From: a virus
DNA length: 35,506 nt
Reading direction: 5' to 3' (one strand)
IMG/VR virus record: IMGVR_UViG_3300024344_001463
Location: 1-35,506 of that record
The position numbers and the translations under genes are program-made. Below the pieces are notes generated by a model. It saw nothing but the letters and a program-made list of their open reading frames with translations. It did not search any database and was not told where the DNA came from. Shown one piece after another: positions 24,610 through 31,151 of the stretch. Every line of letters begins with the position of its first letter. Positions within the stretch are counted from its first letter, which is position 1.

Positions 24610-24776
24610 TTGGTTTTTCCTTTCGTAGGTTTACTTGGATCAAAAAGTTCTTCTTGATGTTTCTTTTCTCTTAGTTTTCTTCTAGTTTCTAATCGTTTTA
24701 TTACCTCCTCTAATAGTTCTTCTCTAGTTTCAGGCTTACCTAATTCATCTGGTGACACATCTAATATTCTTTTCAT
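24606..24776 (-). CDS. small charged hypothetical protein, 56 aa
   Basis: ATG 24776 is preferred over a GTG 15 bp upstream because it forms an exact ATGA overlap with the micropeptide before it. The product is almost all helix and very charged (TREELLEEVIKRLETRRKLREKKHQEELF), ending in a basic PSKPTKGKTK tail. No family is recognised. It is joined by ATGA to the exported protein that follows. Confidence 0.6.
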   Translation of the reverse strand: MKRILDVSPDELGKPETREELLEEVIKRLETRRKLREKKHQEELFDPSKPTKGKTK

Positions 24777-24844
24777 AATACATATGTCCACATCAAAACC
24801 ATGAAGCCCATTACATATAGTGCCAGTGATGCCATTACAAACAT
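24773..24844 (-). CDS. 23-aa transmembrane micropeptide
   Basis: The frame starts in the A of the upstream stop (TGATG) and stops in an ATGA overlap with the next gene, leaving no untranslated base. The 23 codons encode an almost wholly hydrophobic peptide of Met, Leu, Val, Ala, Phe, Trp and Tyr, starting MFVMASLALYVMG, long enough for one membrane pass. Perfect junctions on both sides and the composition argue for a real gene. Function is unknown; it could help insert or regulate the exported protein two genes further on. Confidence 0.5.
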   Translation of the reverse strand: MFVMASLALYVMGFMVLMWTYVL

Positions 24845-25092
24845 CAGTGTAACACCCTAGGTATAATTTCGGTCATCTCTTCCCTTTCGGTGGCTGTTCT
24901 TAAAGTTAATATTACCTGTTTGGGATCGTAGTTATAACGATTAACAGCACTTACTACCAAGCGTTCCGTAATCAACCAGACTAGAAACATAGGGTCGAGA
25001 CCGCAATCATCAGCTAGATCGTAAACTTGTTCCGCTATCTCTTCGAGATTTGCTAAAACAAAGTCTTTTCTTTTTGTATTAGGATCATCCAT
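24844..25092 (-). CDS. small hypothetical protein, 82 aa
   Basis: The 82-residue protein is predicted helical (NLEEIAEQVYDLADDCGLDP followed by MFLVWLITERLVVSAVNRYNYDP) with a mildly hydrophobic centre and an acidic C-terminal part. It overlaps the upstream gene by 8 bp and meets the micropeptide by TGATG. No family is recognised. Confidence 0.6.
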   Translation of the reverse strand: MDDPNTKRKDFVLANLEEIAEQVYDLADDCGLDPMFLVWLITERLVVSAVNRYNYDPKQVILTLRTATEREEMTEIIPRVLH

Positions 25093-25330
25093 CTTTTATG
25101 TCAATCGTTTCTACTTGTTCTAAAAGCGATTGACATACTTTATCATCCTTAAAATTTGGATTTAAGGTAGCGCCTAAAGGGTAGCGTTGCCCTTTACCTT
25201 CTCGTAAGAATTTAGTTATAGCAAATCTTTCCTCCTCTGTCGATAGTGTTGGAACATTGGCAAACTTACGCTGTCTATTGCGATTGTTATACCATGATTG
25301 TGTTATCTTTTTCATTTTTTCATTGGGCAT
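25085..25330 (-). CDS. small basic hypothetical protein, 81 aa
   Basis: The ATG at 25330 has AAAGGA 6 nt upstream and is preferred to a TTG 6 bp earlier. The product is Lys/Arg/Asn-rich at the N-terminus (MKKITQSWYNNRNRQRKF), which could bind nucleic acid, and continues with TLSTEEERFAITKFLREGKGQRYPLG. It starts inside the end of the methyltransferase gene and overlaps the next gene by 8 bp. No family is recognised. Confidence 0.6.
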   Translation of the reverse strand: MPNEKMKKITQSWYNNRNRQRKFANVPTLSTEEERFAITKFLREGKGQRYPLGATLNPNFKDDKVCQSLLEQVETIDIKDG

Positions 25331-26273
25331 CTTCAATCCTTTTCAATGGTTTAAGACTGATTCTTTCACTTGCTATGTTTGAGTATTCATCGTTCAATTC
25401 TATTATGGTAGCGTTTCTGTTGTGCTTTGCTGCAACTAATGCTGTTGTTCCTGCTCCACCAAATGGATCAAGAACATGACCACCTTCAGGACATCCTGCA
25501 AGTATGCATGGTTCAATTAAATCTGGTGGATAAGTAGCAAAGTGAGCTTCTTTGTATGGCTTAGTTGTGACAGTCCACACTGATCGCTTGTTTCTTTTAT
25601 CGTAGTGGTTTGTTTTTAATCCTTTCATTTTAGAACGACCAGGTGTGTTGTTTAGTTTTGTTATGTCTCTGTTTCTGTTGGAGTTATCTTTGGTTTTAGT
25701 GGGTTCTTTTATGGCTTCGTTATCATAGTAGTATTTCTTATTTTTACTGAGAAGAAAAATATATTCATGTGCTTTGGTGCATCTGTCTCTGACACTTTCA
25801 GGCATTGGGTTAGGCTTATGCCAAATAATATCTTGACGTAGATACCATCCATCTGCTTGAAGTGCAAAGGCTACTCGCCAAGGAATCCCAACTAAATCTT
25901 TGTCTTTAAGTCCTTGTTGTTTGTTAGCTCTACGCCCTACTTCAATAGGAAAATCCTGTCTGGTTTTTGCTACAGTTTGTTTAGGAACATACTGTCCTTT
26001 ACCTGGTCTGTAGTTGTAATAACTATCACCAAGATTTAACCAGAGTGTGCCATCATCCTGTAATACACGCCTCACTTCACGAAAAACATCAACTAAATTA
26101 GATACATATTCTTCAGGTGTTTGCTCTAAACCTAGCTGATTGGAGTCTCCATAATCTCTTAGACCCCAATAAGGCGGAGAAGTAATAGCGCAGTTTACAG
26201 ATTTTTCAGGCATCTTAGGTAATTCATAAAGACAATTTCCTGTTATAATTTTTATCATGCTTCCAACAGACAT
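25320..26273 (-). CDS. DNA methyltransferase, beta-class amino-MTase (N4-cytosine or N6-adenine)
   Basis: The start at 26273 is set by AGGAAAGGA 7 nt upstream and by TAATG overlap with the preceding stop. In the 317-residue protein the catalytic motif TSPPYWGLRDY (31-41) comes first and the SAM-binding motif VLDPFGGAGTT (to 276) near the end, which is the beta order of amino-methyltransferases. The SPPYW form is frequent in N4-cytosine enzymes but also found in N6-adenine ones. A target-recognition segment lies between (about 90-240), containing a basic, Asn-rich stretch. No restriction enzyme gene is beside it, so it is an orphan enzyme that probably protects phage DNA from host restriction. 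Confidence 0.88.
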   Translation of the reverse strand: MSVGSMIKIITGNCLYELPKMPEKSVNCAITSPPYWGLRDYGDSNQLGLEQTPEEYVSNLVDVFREVRRVLQDDGTLWLNLGDSYYNYRPGKGQYVPKQTVAKTRQDFPIEVGRRANKQQGLKDKDLVGIPWRVAFALQADGWYLRQDIIWHKPNPMPESVRDRCTKAHEYIFLLSKNKKYYYDNEAIKEPTKTKDNSNRNRDITKLNNTPGRSKMKGLKTNHYDKRNKRSVWTVTTKPYKEAHFATYPPDLIEPCILAGCPEGGHVLDPFGGAGTTALVAAKHNRNATIIELNDEYSNIASERISLKPLKRIEDAQ

Positions 26274-26764
26274 TATATGATCCTTTCCTGATACCATGTA
26301 GGTATGGGTGTATTTTTCCATTTAGCCATATAAGATTTTTCTTTGATGTAGTAATTTCTATAGCCTGTTATAGCGTCAGTATTATCTTTGCAGTAGTCAG
26401 GCATACATTGTGGTGGTTGAGTAAACTCTCCCTCCGCAATATTTTTAGGAAGTTTGATTAACGCTTTTACAATACCGCTATGTTGTGTCTTGTGTATTTT
26501 GTCGTAGCGTTTTGTATATTCTTTACATAGGTTAAGTAGTAAGTGCCACAACCACTTGTAATTGCTTGCGTTTTTTCTAGCCCATACTGCACTAGGATGA
26601 TTTGTGTGCGTTTTTTTGTAGCAGTTAATTGCAGGTTTACCATCTAAAATATGATGTGCTGTAGATAACAGTTGTGCATACTCTAATATCATTTTAATTG
26701 TATGTTTATCACAATGATATTCTGCACATTTATCGGCTTCTTTGTGAACGTAAAAGATATTCAT
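26273..26764 (-). CDS. conserved phage protein with N-terminal CAxYHxDKHxxKM motif
   Basis: The 163-residue protein starts with MNIFYVHKEADKCAEYHCDKHTIKM, a pattern I know from uncharacterised phage proteins, followed by ILEYAQLLSTAHHIL, HPSAVWARKNASNYKWLWHL and a C-terminal YRNYYIKEKSYMAKWKNTPIPTWY. The clustered Cys/His residues could bind metal. It is joined by ATGA to the upstream GP88-like gene and by TAATG to the methyltransferase. It may act on DNA or nucleotides given its neighbours; no function is established to my knowledge. Confidence 0.7.
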   Translation of the reverse strand: MNIFYVHKEADKCAEYHCDKHTIKMILEYAQLLSTAHHILDGKPAINCYKKTHTNHPSAVWARKNASNYKWLWHLLLNLCKEYTKRYDKIHKTQHSGIVKALIKLPKNIAEGEFTQPPQCMPDYCKDNTDAITGYRNYYIKEKSYMAKWKNTPIPTWYQERII

Positions 26765-27492
26765 GCTGCATCCTCCAAGGGTTTAATAGGGAAAGATAAT
26801 TCTGCATCAGGATTGTTGCGAAGTGTTCCTTTAGCATTAAGTGCTACGCAACAAGGTTTAGGATCAAGAAAACGTAGATCGTTATCATCACCGTTAATAG
26901 TAGGGTATCCGTAAAACTTTTCTGGTATATGATCCTCAAATACCGCAGATACATTGGTGTTTGTTTGCTTTGCTTGAGTCATAAAGTAGTCAAAATATTT
27001 AGGAGATTTAAGCAAGTTAGAATACATGCTTAAGGTTAGATTGTAATTGTTGGGTAAGTTACTTAGTCGTTTAGGTCGCTTAGTGTAGTCATAGAATTGA
27101 CAAGGGTAGGATTCCATATCTATTCTGTTTTCCCAATCTACATCAGATAAAACATTTAGTCTAACGGCTAACTGTTTCTTCTTGCGATCAGCATAGCGCA
27201 ACATCATATATATTTCTTTGTCTAAAAGTTTGTAGAATGTATCTTGATCCTCAAACAGTAGCTTGGTTTTAGTTATGCGAGATGTTTGGACAGTAGTCAT
27301 TGCACCCCTACCTGCAAAGTATAAGCAAGTAAGTTTACATCCAGCATGATTCTCATGGGTGCAAACACGATACCCACTAAGATCACTAGGCGCTAGTGAT
27401 AGACCAGCAACAAGCCAATCTTCACCAGCTTTATTTAGTTTGGTATTAGTGCCTAGCATTAATAGTTTACCTTGTTTTTTATACATCGTCAT
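26761..27492 (-). CDS. GP88-like Cys-rich phage protein
   Basis: ATG 27492 is chosen because AGGGAG lies upstream; an earlier ATG lies inside the previous gene. The 243-residue protein has LSLAPSDLSGYRVC followed by CKLTCLYFAGRG, giving Cys44, Cys52 and Cys56 and a conserved AGRG, then a long region with KRPKRL and NYNLTLSMYS and a second Cys pair (PKPCCVALN) near the end. The Cys cluster recalls the GP88 family of phage proteins and could hold a metal or Fe-S cluster. The family match is from memory of the pattern. Function is unknown. Confidence 0.6.
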   Translation of the reverse strand: MTMYKKQGKLLMLGTNTKLNKAGEDWLVAGLSLAPSDLSGYRVCTHENHAGCKLTCLYFAGRGAMTTVQTSRITKTKLLFEDQDTFYKLLDKEIYMMLRYADRKKKQLAVRLNVLSDVDWENRIDMESYPCQFYDYTKRPKRLSNLPNNYNLTLSMYSNLLKSPKYFDYFMTQAKQTNTNVSAVFEDHIPEKFYGYPTINGDDNDLRFLDPKPCCVALNAKGTLRNNPDAELSFPIKPLEDAA

Positions 27493-27775
27493 GGATTTTC
27501 TCCCTTGTAACAATACTGTGTTTGTCTATTGCCTTGGCTGCTAAACCATAAATTTCATACAACAATTCCATAGGCATACGGAAGTGCGTTGAAGTTCCCG
27601 CTTGCACCTTATTCATTTCTTTACAAGTGTTAGAGAGATCGTTAGCAATACGATAGAGATCATATTCTAACTTGTCGTATCTTTTTTGGTCAGCTTCAAG
27701 GTCGAAAGAATCTACCTTTCCTGAACTGGCAAAGATGTCTACATAGTATTCTTGTTCGTCATTGTGTCTCGACAT
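27479..27775 (-). CDS. small hypothetical protein, 98 aa
   Basis: AAGGAG lies before the ATG. The acidic 98-residue protein has an N-terminal strand-rich part (EQEYYVDIFASSGKVDSFD) and long helices (ADQKRYDKLEYDLYRIANDLSNTCKEMNKV, MELLYEIYGLAAKAI). No family is recognised. A possible promoter lies just upstream, so it may head a sub-operon ending at MazG. It overlaps the GP88-like gene by 14 bp. Confidence 0.6.
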   Translation of the reverse strand: MSRHNDEQEYYVDIFASSGKVDSFDLEADQKRYDKLEYDLYRIANDLSNTCKEMNKVQAGTSTHFRMPMELLYEIYGLAAKAIDKHSIVTREKIHDDV

Positions 27776-27812
27776 GGTATGTCTCCTTGTTAGGGTTAGG
27801 GTAGGCTTGGCA

Positions 27813-27842
27813 GTATTACTACGATACCGCCTTGGCTGTCAA
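27813..27842 (-). promoter_or_regulatory. possible leftward promoter
   Basis: On the minus strand TTGACA (27842-27837) is followed after 18 bp by TAATAC (27818-27813). The -35 is perfect and shares TTGACAGC with the other two good promoters in the window, but the -10 is poor. It sits in the only gap longer than 200 bp of the leftward block. Confidence 0.4.
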
Positions 27843-27925
27843 GGTTGCCTACATCACCTCCGCTTGAGAACAAATTATAACTCATGACTGCAAATCGCTT
27901 TTTGCCTGGAGAGATAAGCGATAGG

Positions 27926-27980
27926 GGCTACTAGCTATAACTGCTAAAGATATCAGCTATACCTCAGGAGTGCAGTAGCC
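27926..27980. repeat. 7-bp inverted repeat after the gene at 27980
   Basis: GGCTACT (27926-27932) and AGTAGCC (27974-27980) are a perfect inverted repeat enclosing 41 nt that has weaker internal symmetry (AGCTAT and CAGCTATA). It begins at the stop codon of the leftward gene. It may be an mRNA 3' structure; there is no T tract, so a rho-independent terminator is not supported. Confidence 0.3.
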
Positions 27981-28918
27981 TAGCAAGCAAATGGAGCTTC
28001 TTTAAGTAAAGCACCAACAAACTTTTGTCTTTCTGCTAGAACACCTAGACAATTTTTCTCACCTTTACGTTGTCTTACAGGAAATTCATTAGAGTCATGT
28101 GTTGACCAATAAGTTAAGGCACTTGATAAAGCAAACAAGTTGTTACCTTTATCTTCTCTTTCATATTCCCATTGGTCATAGATACGTTCACCTGCTTTAT
28201 TTAATTCAATTATTGGAGTGCCATCATGATGTTCTAGTTTACGTCCTTCATCGTCACACATTTGTTTACTCCACTTGGGTATTTTGTGTAGATATTCCGT
28301 TACATTGTGGTCGCTAAGTTTATGTTGAGTATGCTTGTCGTGTGCTTTTCTCATAGCATGATAGTAATCTACAAAATTGTTTTGCAGTTTCATAAAGCTA
28401 TTCATATTAAACTTGTTAGTATGTTTAGCCTTGAATAGTGACCACTCACCACCCATCTCCATATTGGCACAAGCAAAGTCCATAAGTCCTATAGCAGATG
28501 TTAGTCCCCAATCACCATCTAAACCATGATTAACAAGTAAGAAGAAGTTTCTTGTTACTTCTTGTCCTGCAGTCTCTGAGTGGTAAGATGTTGCTAGTTC
28601 TGGAAACTCAAATCTAAGAGACATCTTACTTTTATCAGGGCTAAACTGAACGTGTTCTTTTCGAGATACATAGCTATTAAGGATTGTAGGCGTTGATACT
28701 CTCCATGTATCTAGGAAGGTTGTAAACGCATCATACACAGCACCATGTTGAAGTAATTGGAAGCCATCCTTCACAACATTTACTGCTTTATTGCTAGGGT
28801 AGTCGGCTGTTTTAAATACTCCCTTGTAGTTAGAACAATTAGCCAAGTCGCGTATCTCAAACCTTGGCATTTCGTAACGGTCGATATTGGATTCGATAAC
28901 TAAAGAATTGTTAAGCAT
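27980..28918 (-). CDS. DUF932-like phage protein, 312 aa
   Basis: AAGGAG lies before the start. The protein contains NFFLLVNHGLDGDWGLTSAIG and LMDFACANMEMGG, followed by KAKHTNKFN, a spacing that recalls the DUF932 (phage/plasmid-like) family, where a DG...G...CaN...H pattern is typical. The N-terminal region (GVFKTADYPSNKAVNVVKDGFQ) and the C-terminal region (NLFALSSALTYWSTHDSN) are also consistent with that family as I remember it. The role of DUF932 proteins is not established. The gene lies among small early genes near the divergent control region. Confidence 0.5.
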   Translation of the reverse strand: MLNNSLVIESNIDRYEMPRFEIRDLANCSNYKGVFKTADYPSNKAVNVVKDGFQLLQHGAVYDAFTTFLDTWRVSTPTILNSYVSRKEHVQFSPDKSKMSLRFEFPELATSYHSETAGQEVTRNFFLLVNHGLDGDWGLTSAIGLMDFACANMEMGGEWSLFKAKHTNKFNMNSFMKLQNNFVDYYHAMRKAHDKHTQHKLSDHNVTEYLHKIPKWSKQMCDDEGRKLEHHDGTPIIELNKAGERIYDQWEYEREDKGNNLFALSSALTYWSTHDSNEFPVRQRKGEKNCLGVLAERQKFVGALLKEAPFAC

Positions 28919-28919
28919 T

Positions 28920-29210
28920 TTACATCTCCTTGATGTATAGGGTTACATTTGAGTTAGGGTAATCTTCTTGTAAATCTGCACAAGAATCATATTCTAGTCG
29001 ATCTATGTCGTATGATATTTCGCCTTCGTCACAATGTTCACACCTCCTTTCATAATAATCAACGTATGGTGTGTCGTTATGAACACCAGTTTTAACTTCG
29101 TCATATGTCCCTTGACCGTCACATTCAGGACAATCAACATCTACTTGCCAGTGTGATTTAAGTCCTGAACATTGCGGTAAGTGAACAACTTTAAACTTAT
29201 TTTTTACCAT
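28920..29210 (-). CDS. small zinc-ribbon protein (DnaJ CxxCxGxG-like)
   Basis: ATG 29210 is preferred to a GTG 9 bp upstream. The 96-residue protein has two zinc-knuckle halves: Cys27-P-E-Cys30-D-G-Q-G and Cys57-E-H-Cys60-D-E-G-E, similar to the CxxCxGxG repeats of the DnaJ cysteine-rich domain, separated by a 26-residue linker. A further Cys14 and acidic tail are present. It probably binds one zinc ion and a nucleic acid or protein partner. No J-domain is present. Confidence 0.65.
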   Translation of the reverse strand: MVKNKFKVVHLPQCSGLKSHWQVDVDCPECDGQGTYDEVKTGVHNDTPYVDYYERRCEHCDEGEISYDIDRLEYDSCADLQEDYPNSNVTLYIKEM

Positions 29211-29400
29211 GTTTACCACTCACTTTATGAAAAATCTTGGGTAAGTCTTTGTTTTCAAAGAACATATTGACAACACAAGGGTATGTTTCATCCCTATAAT
29301 TGTTACAATTATAGATAATTTTTACCCATTGATAGTCATCGTGAGTGCTTTCTATTACTTCAATTTCCATGTTTCTGATACTTGATACAGTTGATTCCAT
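29197..29400 (-). CDS. small hypothetical protein, 67 aa
   Basis: GGAG lies before ATG 29400. The product has alternating strand-like segments (EIEVIESTHDDYQWVKIIYNCNN, YPCVVNMFFENKD) and a basic end (HKVSGKHGKK). No family is recognised. It overlaps the zinc-ribbon gene by 14 bp. Confidence 0.55.
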   Translation of the reverse strand: MESTVSSIRNMEIEVIESTHDDYQWVKIIYNCNNYRDETYPCVVNMFFENKDLPKIFHKVSGKHGKK

Positions 29401-29402
29401 GA

Positions 29403-29672
29403 TTATTCTCCTACTCTTCGTGGATATGTGTTTTCTGGAGGACTTGTAGATTCTTTCAGAATAGCTTGAACATCTATAAACCTACGTCTACGAAATGATT
29501 TGCCTTGTGAGTCCAGATAAACGAAGGTGTATAAAGGAACAAATTTCCTACGACTCCATGACTTAACAAGACTAAGGTTGACATTTAATATTTCGCTTAT
29601 TTGTTTAGGGTCATGAACATTTAATGCTTTTACTAAGTCGCAGTATTTATAATAGAGTTTCATTTGTGACAT
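29403..29672 (-). CDS. possible helix-turn-helix DNA-binding protein, 89 aa
   Basis: Residues 21-44 (DPKQISEILNVNLSLVKSWSRR) fit a helix-turn-helix, followed by KFVPLYTFVYLDSQGKSFRRRRF, a wing-like basic part, and a helix (IDVQAILKES). The layout resembles small AlpA/excisionase-type or Cro-like regulators. It lies three genes from the divergent promoter region, so it could be a regulator of it. It shares one base with the upstream gene. Confidence 0.5.
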   Translation of the reverse strand: MSQMKLYYKYCDLVKALNVHDPKQISEILNVNLSLVKSWSRRKFVPLYTFVYLDSQGKSFRRRRFIDVQAILKESTSPPENTYPRRVGE

Positions 29673-29869
29673 TACGTTTCTCCTTGTATGAGTATGTATT
29701 GTCGGGTGTGCTTGTGCTTGAAAGCATAATTAATCGAATGTGGATATTTACCCATATACATGTAATCACCTACATAATTAAGGTCATCTTCATCAAGAGA
29801 TAAGCGCCCTATCTTTAAGGCATAGTCGAATGCACGTTGTGCTTCTTGCTGCTGTTCTTGTAAAGACAT
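29672..29869 (-). CDS. small hypothetical protein, 65 aa
   Basis: GGAG lies before ATG 29869. The product begins with a Gln/Glu-rich helix (MSLQEQQQEAQRAFDYALKIG) and ends with a basic aromatic part (SINYAFKHKHTRQYIL). No family is recognised. It shares one base (TAATG) with the next gene. Confidence 0.55.
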   Translation of the reverse strand: MSLQEQQQEAQRAFDYALKIGRLSLDEDDLNYVGDYMYMGKYPHSINYAFKHKHTRQYILIQGET

Positions 29870-29882
29870 GATAATTCTCCTG

Positions 29883-30083
29883 TTAAAAGGTAAAGTTTAC
29901 AAATACACTGGTGTCAGGTTTAAACAGCATTTCTCTGCTGATATCATCCCAATCACTACAAGCCCAGCGTTTTACTTCTGGACAATAGTGATCTTTCCGA
30001 TACACTTTGCTACTGTTTTCTTTGCGCTTGAATAGGGAATTTGTAGGTAATTGTCGTATGGTAGTCCAGCCTTGTTTGGTCAT
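29883..30083 (-). CDS. first gene of the leftward block, 66 aa hypothetical
   Basis: The start has AGGAGCA upstream. The basic 66-residue product (LFKRKENSSKVYRKDHYCPEVKRWACSDWDDI) contains two cysteines and many Lys/Arg/Trp residues, but no known motif. It is the promoter-proximal gene of the leftward block; small early proteins in this place often act on the host, though nothing specific can be said. Confidence 0.55.
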   Translation of the reverse strand: MTKQGWTTIRQLPTNSLFKRKENSSKVYRKDHYCPEVKRWACSDWDDISREMLFKPDTSVFVNFTF

Positions 30084-30161
30084 AACTTGCTCCTATGCTT
30101 GGTTCGCCCTAACGTATTGAATTAACTACTTGTTGGCGAAGATTGGTGGCGTGATTGTTCT

Positions 30162-30190
30162 AGGATAACCGATTGCTGCCTCGCTGTCAA
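30162..30190 (-). promoter_or_regulatory. main leftward promoter, sigma70 type
   Basis: On the minus strand a perfect -35 TTGACA (30190-30185) is followed after exactly 17 bp by TATCCT (30167-30162). The first gene of the leftward block starts about 75 bp downstream. Confidence 0.7.
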
Positions 30191-30469
30191 CCCCACCCTG
30201 CCACAAGTAAGTGCTCTTCTCTTCTTCTTTTACAGAAAGAAAGGAAGAAAAGTATGACTTAGGGAAATACTTTCGCGCAAAGACTTAGCTTCGACTTGTA
30301 AGTGCCTCATATACTTGACACTTCACCGCCAGTTCGCCCCAATTAACACTTGACAAACCGCCAGAAGTATGCATGTCGCTCAGATTTACATTCGTTTGAT
30401 TTTGATTGTGATATGTTCTTGATACTTGTCTTTCAGAAAACTTAGGAAGTATGCCAAGTCAGGGGGAAA

Positions 30470-30491
30470 AACCCAATGATTTCAATGGGTT
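30470..30491. promoter_or_regulatory. 22-bp imperfect palindrome, operator candidate
   Basis: AACCCA and TGGGTT flank TGA-TT-TCA, with a single A/A mismatch between the arms, giving nine pairs in a 22-bp dyad. It lies 11 bp upstream of the -35 of the rightward promoter, a fitting position for a repressor or activator site. Confidence 0.5.
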
Positions 30492-30502
30492 AGCGATAGT
30501 TC

Positions 30503-30530
30503 TGGACAATCCCAAGGATAGCTGTATAAT
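30503..30530 (+). promoter_or_regulatory. rightward promoter, sigma70 type
   Basis: TGGACA (30503-30508) and a perfect TATAAT (30525-30530) are 16 bp apart. The gene at 30588 begins about 50 nt after the expected start site. Confidence 0.75.
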
Positions 30531-30587
30531 GGGAACTAGATCGGCAGACAAACTGCTGGTCATAACTCTAAATAAAGGATTAGCAAA

Positions 30588-30842
30588 ATGGCTAAATCAA
30601 CGGAAGAATATTACACTCTAACTTTCAAAGTTCCCGTCAATAAAATGGGCGTTTCTACAAACGGACTTTGGTTCAATTTGCCATATAGAGTAGAAGGCGA
30701 ATTAAAACATGGAGCCAAGCGCTCAAAGATTATGATTAATAAAGGAAGGATTCTTGCACCAACCGCCAAGGGGCGAGATGACTACAACAAAACTTCCAAG
30801 GCGACCGCCAAACCTAGCATTGACGTTTCAAATTTAATGTAG
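30588..30842 (+). CDS. first rightward gene, small hypothetical protein, 84 aa
   Basis: AAAGGA stands 8 nt before the ATG and a strong promoter precedes it. The basic 84-residue protein is strand-rich (YYTLTFKVPVNKMGVSTNGLWFNLPYRVEG) with a Lys-rich second half (AKRSKIMINKGRILAPTAKGRDDYNK). It might bind DNA, but no motif is recognised. The gene itself contains two copies of ACCGCCA(A), a motif that also occurs upstream in the control region. A stable hairpin follows its stop, so it is probably expressed as a short early transcript. Confidence 0.65.
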   Translation: MAKSTEEYYTLTFKVPVNKMGVSTNGLWFNLPYRVEGELKHGAKRSKIMINKGRILAPTAKGRDDYNKTSKATAKPSIDVSNLM

Positions 30843-30851
30843 GTTGACAAA

Positions 30852-30896
30852 TTCTCCCCTCTGTGTCTTAGCCAATATTAGACATGGGGGGGAGAA
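30852..30896 (+). terminator. 17-bp stem-loop after the first rightward gene
   Basis: Bases 30852-30868 pair with 30880-30896 (17 pairs, three G-U), with an 11-nt loop and a TTCTCCCC/GGGGAGAA base. It starts 9 nt after the stop codon. There is no downstream T run, so termination is not certain; it could also be an RNA-stabilising 3' structure. Confidence 0.45.
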
Positions 30897-30987
30897 AATT
30901 CCAGCCAACCAACGCCTCTATAGTATAGATACAATAGACTCATGATGAGCAAAATTTCGACTTAGGTTCCCCTACCCCCAAAAAAAT

Positions 30988-31075
30988 ACTTGACTACACA
31001 TATCCACCTAATGTATATCTGTATTAGTGGGGGAGTTGAACTCCTAGTTCTGTTCGGGTGGCCTAGTAGTCAAGT
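30988..31075. repeat. multi-hairpin element closed by a 10-bp inverted repeat
   Basis: ACTTGACTAC (30988-30997) pairs perfectly with GTAGTCAAGT (31066-31075). Inside lie a bulged hairpin (CCACCTAAT with ATTAGTGG, about 31005-31031) and a perfect GGAGTT-G-AACTCC dyad (31032-31044). This is the layout of a multi-branch RNA or a cruciform. Confidence 0.45.
30990..31019 (+). promoter_or_regulatory. possible promoter of the helicase-packaging genes
   Basis: TTGACT (30990-30995) and TATATC (31014-31019) are 18 bp apart. If used, the helicase mRNA would have a leader of about 500 nt that includes the hairpins and the symmetric repeat array. The site overlaps the 10-bp inverted repeat, so structure and promoter may exclude each other. 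Confidence 0.35.
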
Positions 31076-31151
31076 TTTAGGGTCTTGGCGTGTAGTTCCT
31101 CCCCCCAAAGTTCTCAGAAATTCTCACGAAAAAGTTTTTAAGGTTCCCCTG

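Larger units (their letters stand above)
30084..30587. other. divergent intergenic control region
   Basis: About 500 bp without a convincing gene separate the leftward and rightward blocks. It contains a leftward and a rightward promoter, an imperfect palindrome, and several short repeats: CTTGACA followed by ACCGCCAG twice (30314-30332, 30349-30364), GAAGTATGC twice (30364, 30446), and TGGTCATAACT at 30077-30087 and 30557-30567. These look like regulator-binding sites. Confidence 0.7.

Noticed and set aside
27788-27802. TTAGGGTTAGGG, telomere-like repeat
   Set aside because: Only two units, in a short intergenic gap; chance occurrence is the simplest explanation.
30315-30378. Two extra rightward promoters at TTGACA 30315 and 30350
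   Set aside because: Neither has a recognisable -10 hexamer at 16-19 bp; they are more likely parts of repeated binding sites.
31020-31100. Possible tRNA
   Set aside because: A T-arm-like GGAG-TTCAA-CTCC is readable on the minus strand, but the acceptor, D-arm and anticodon parts do not form a cloverleaf.
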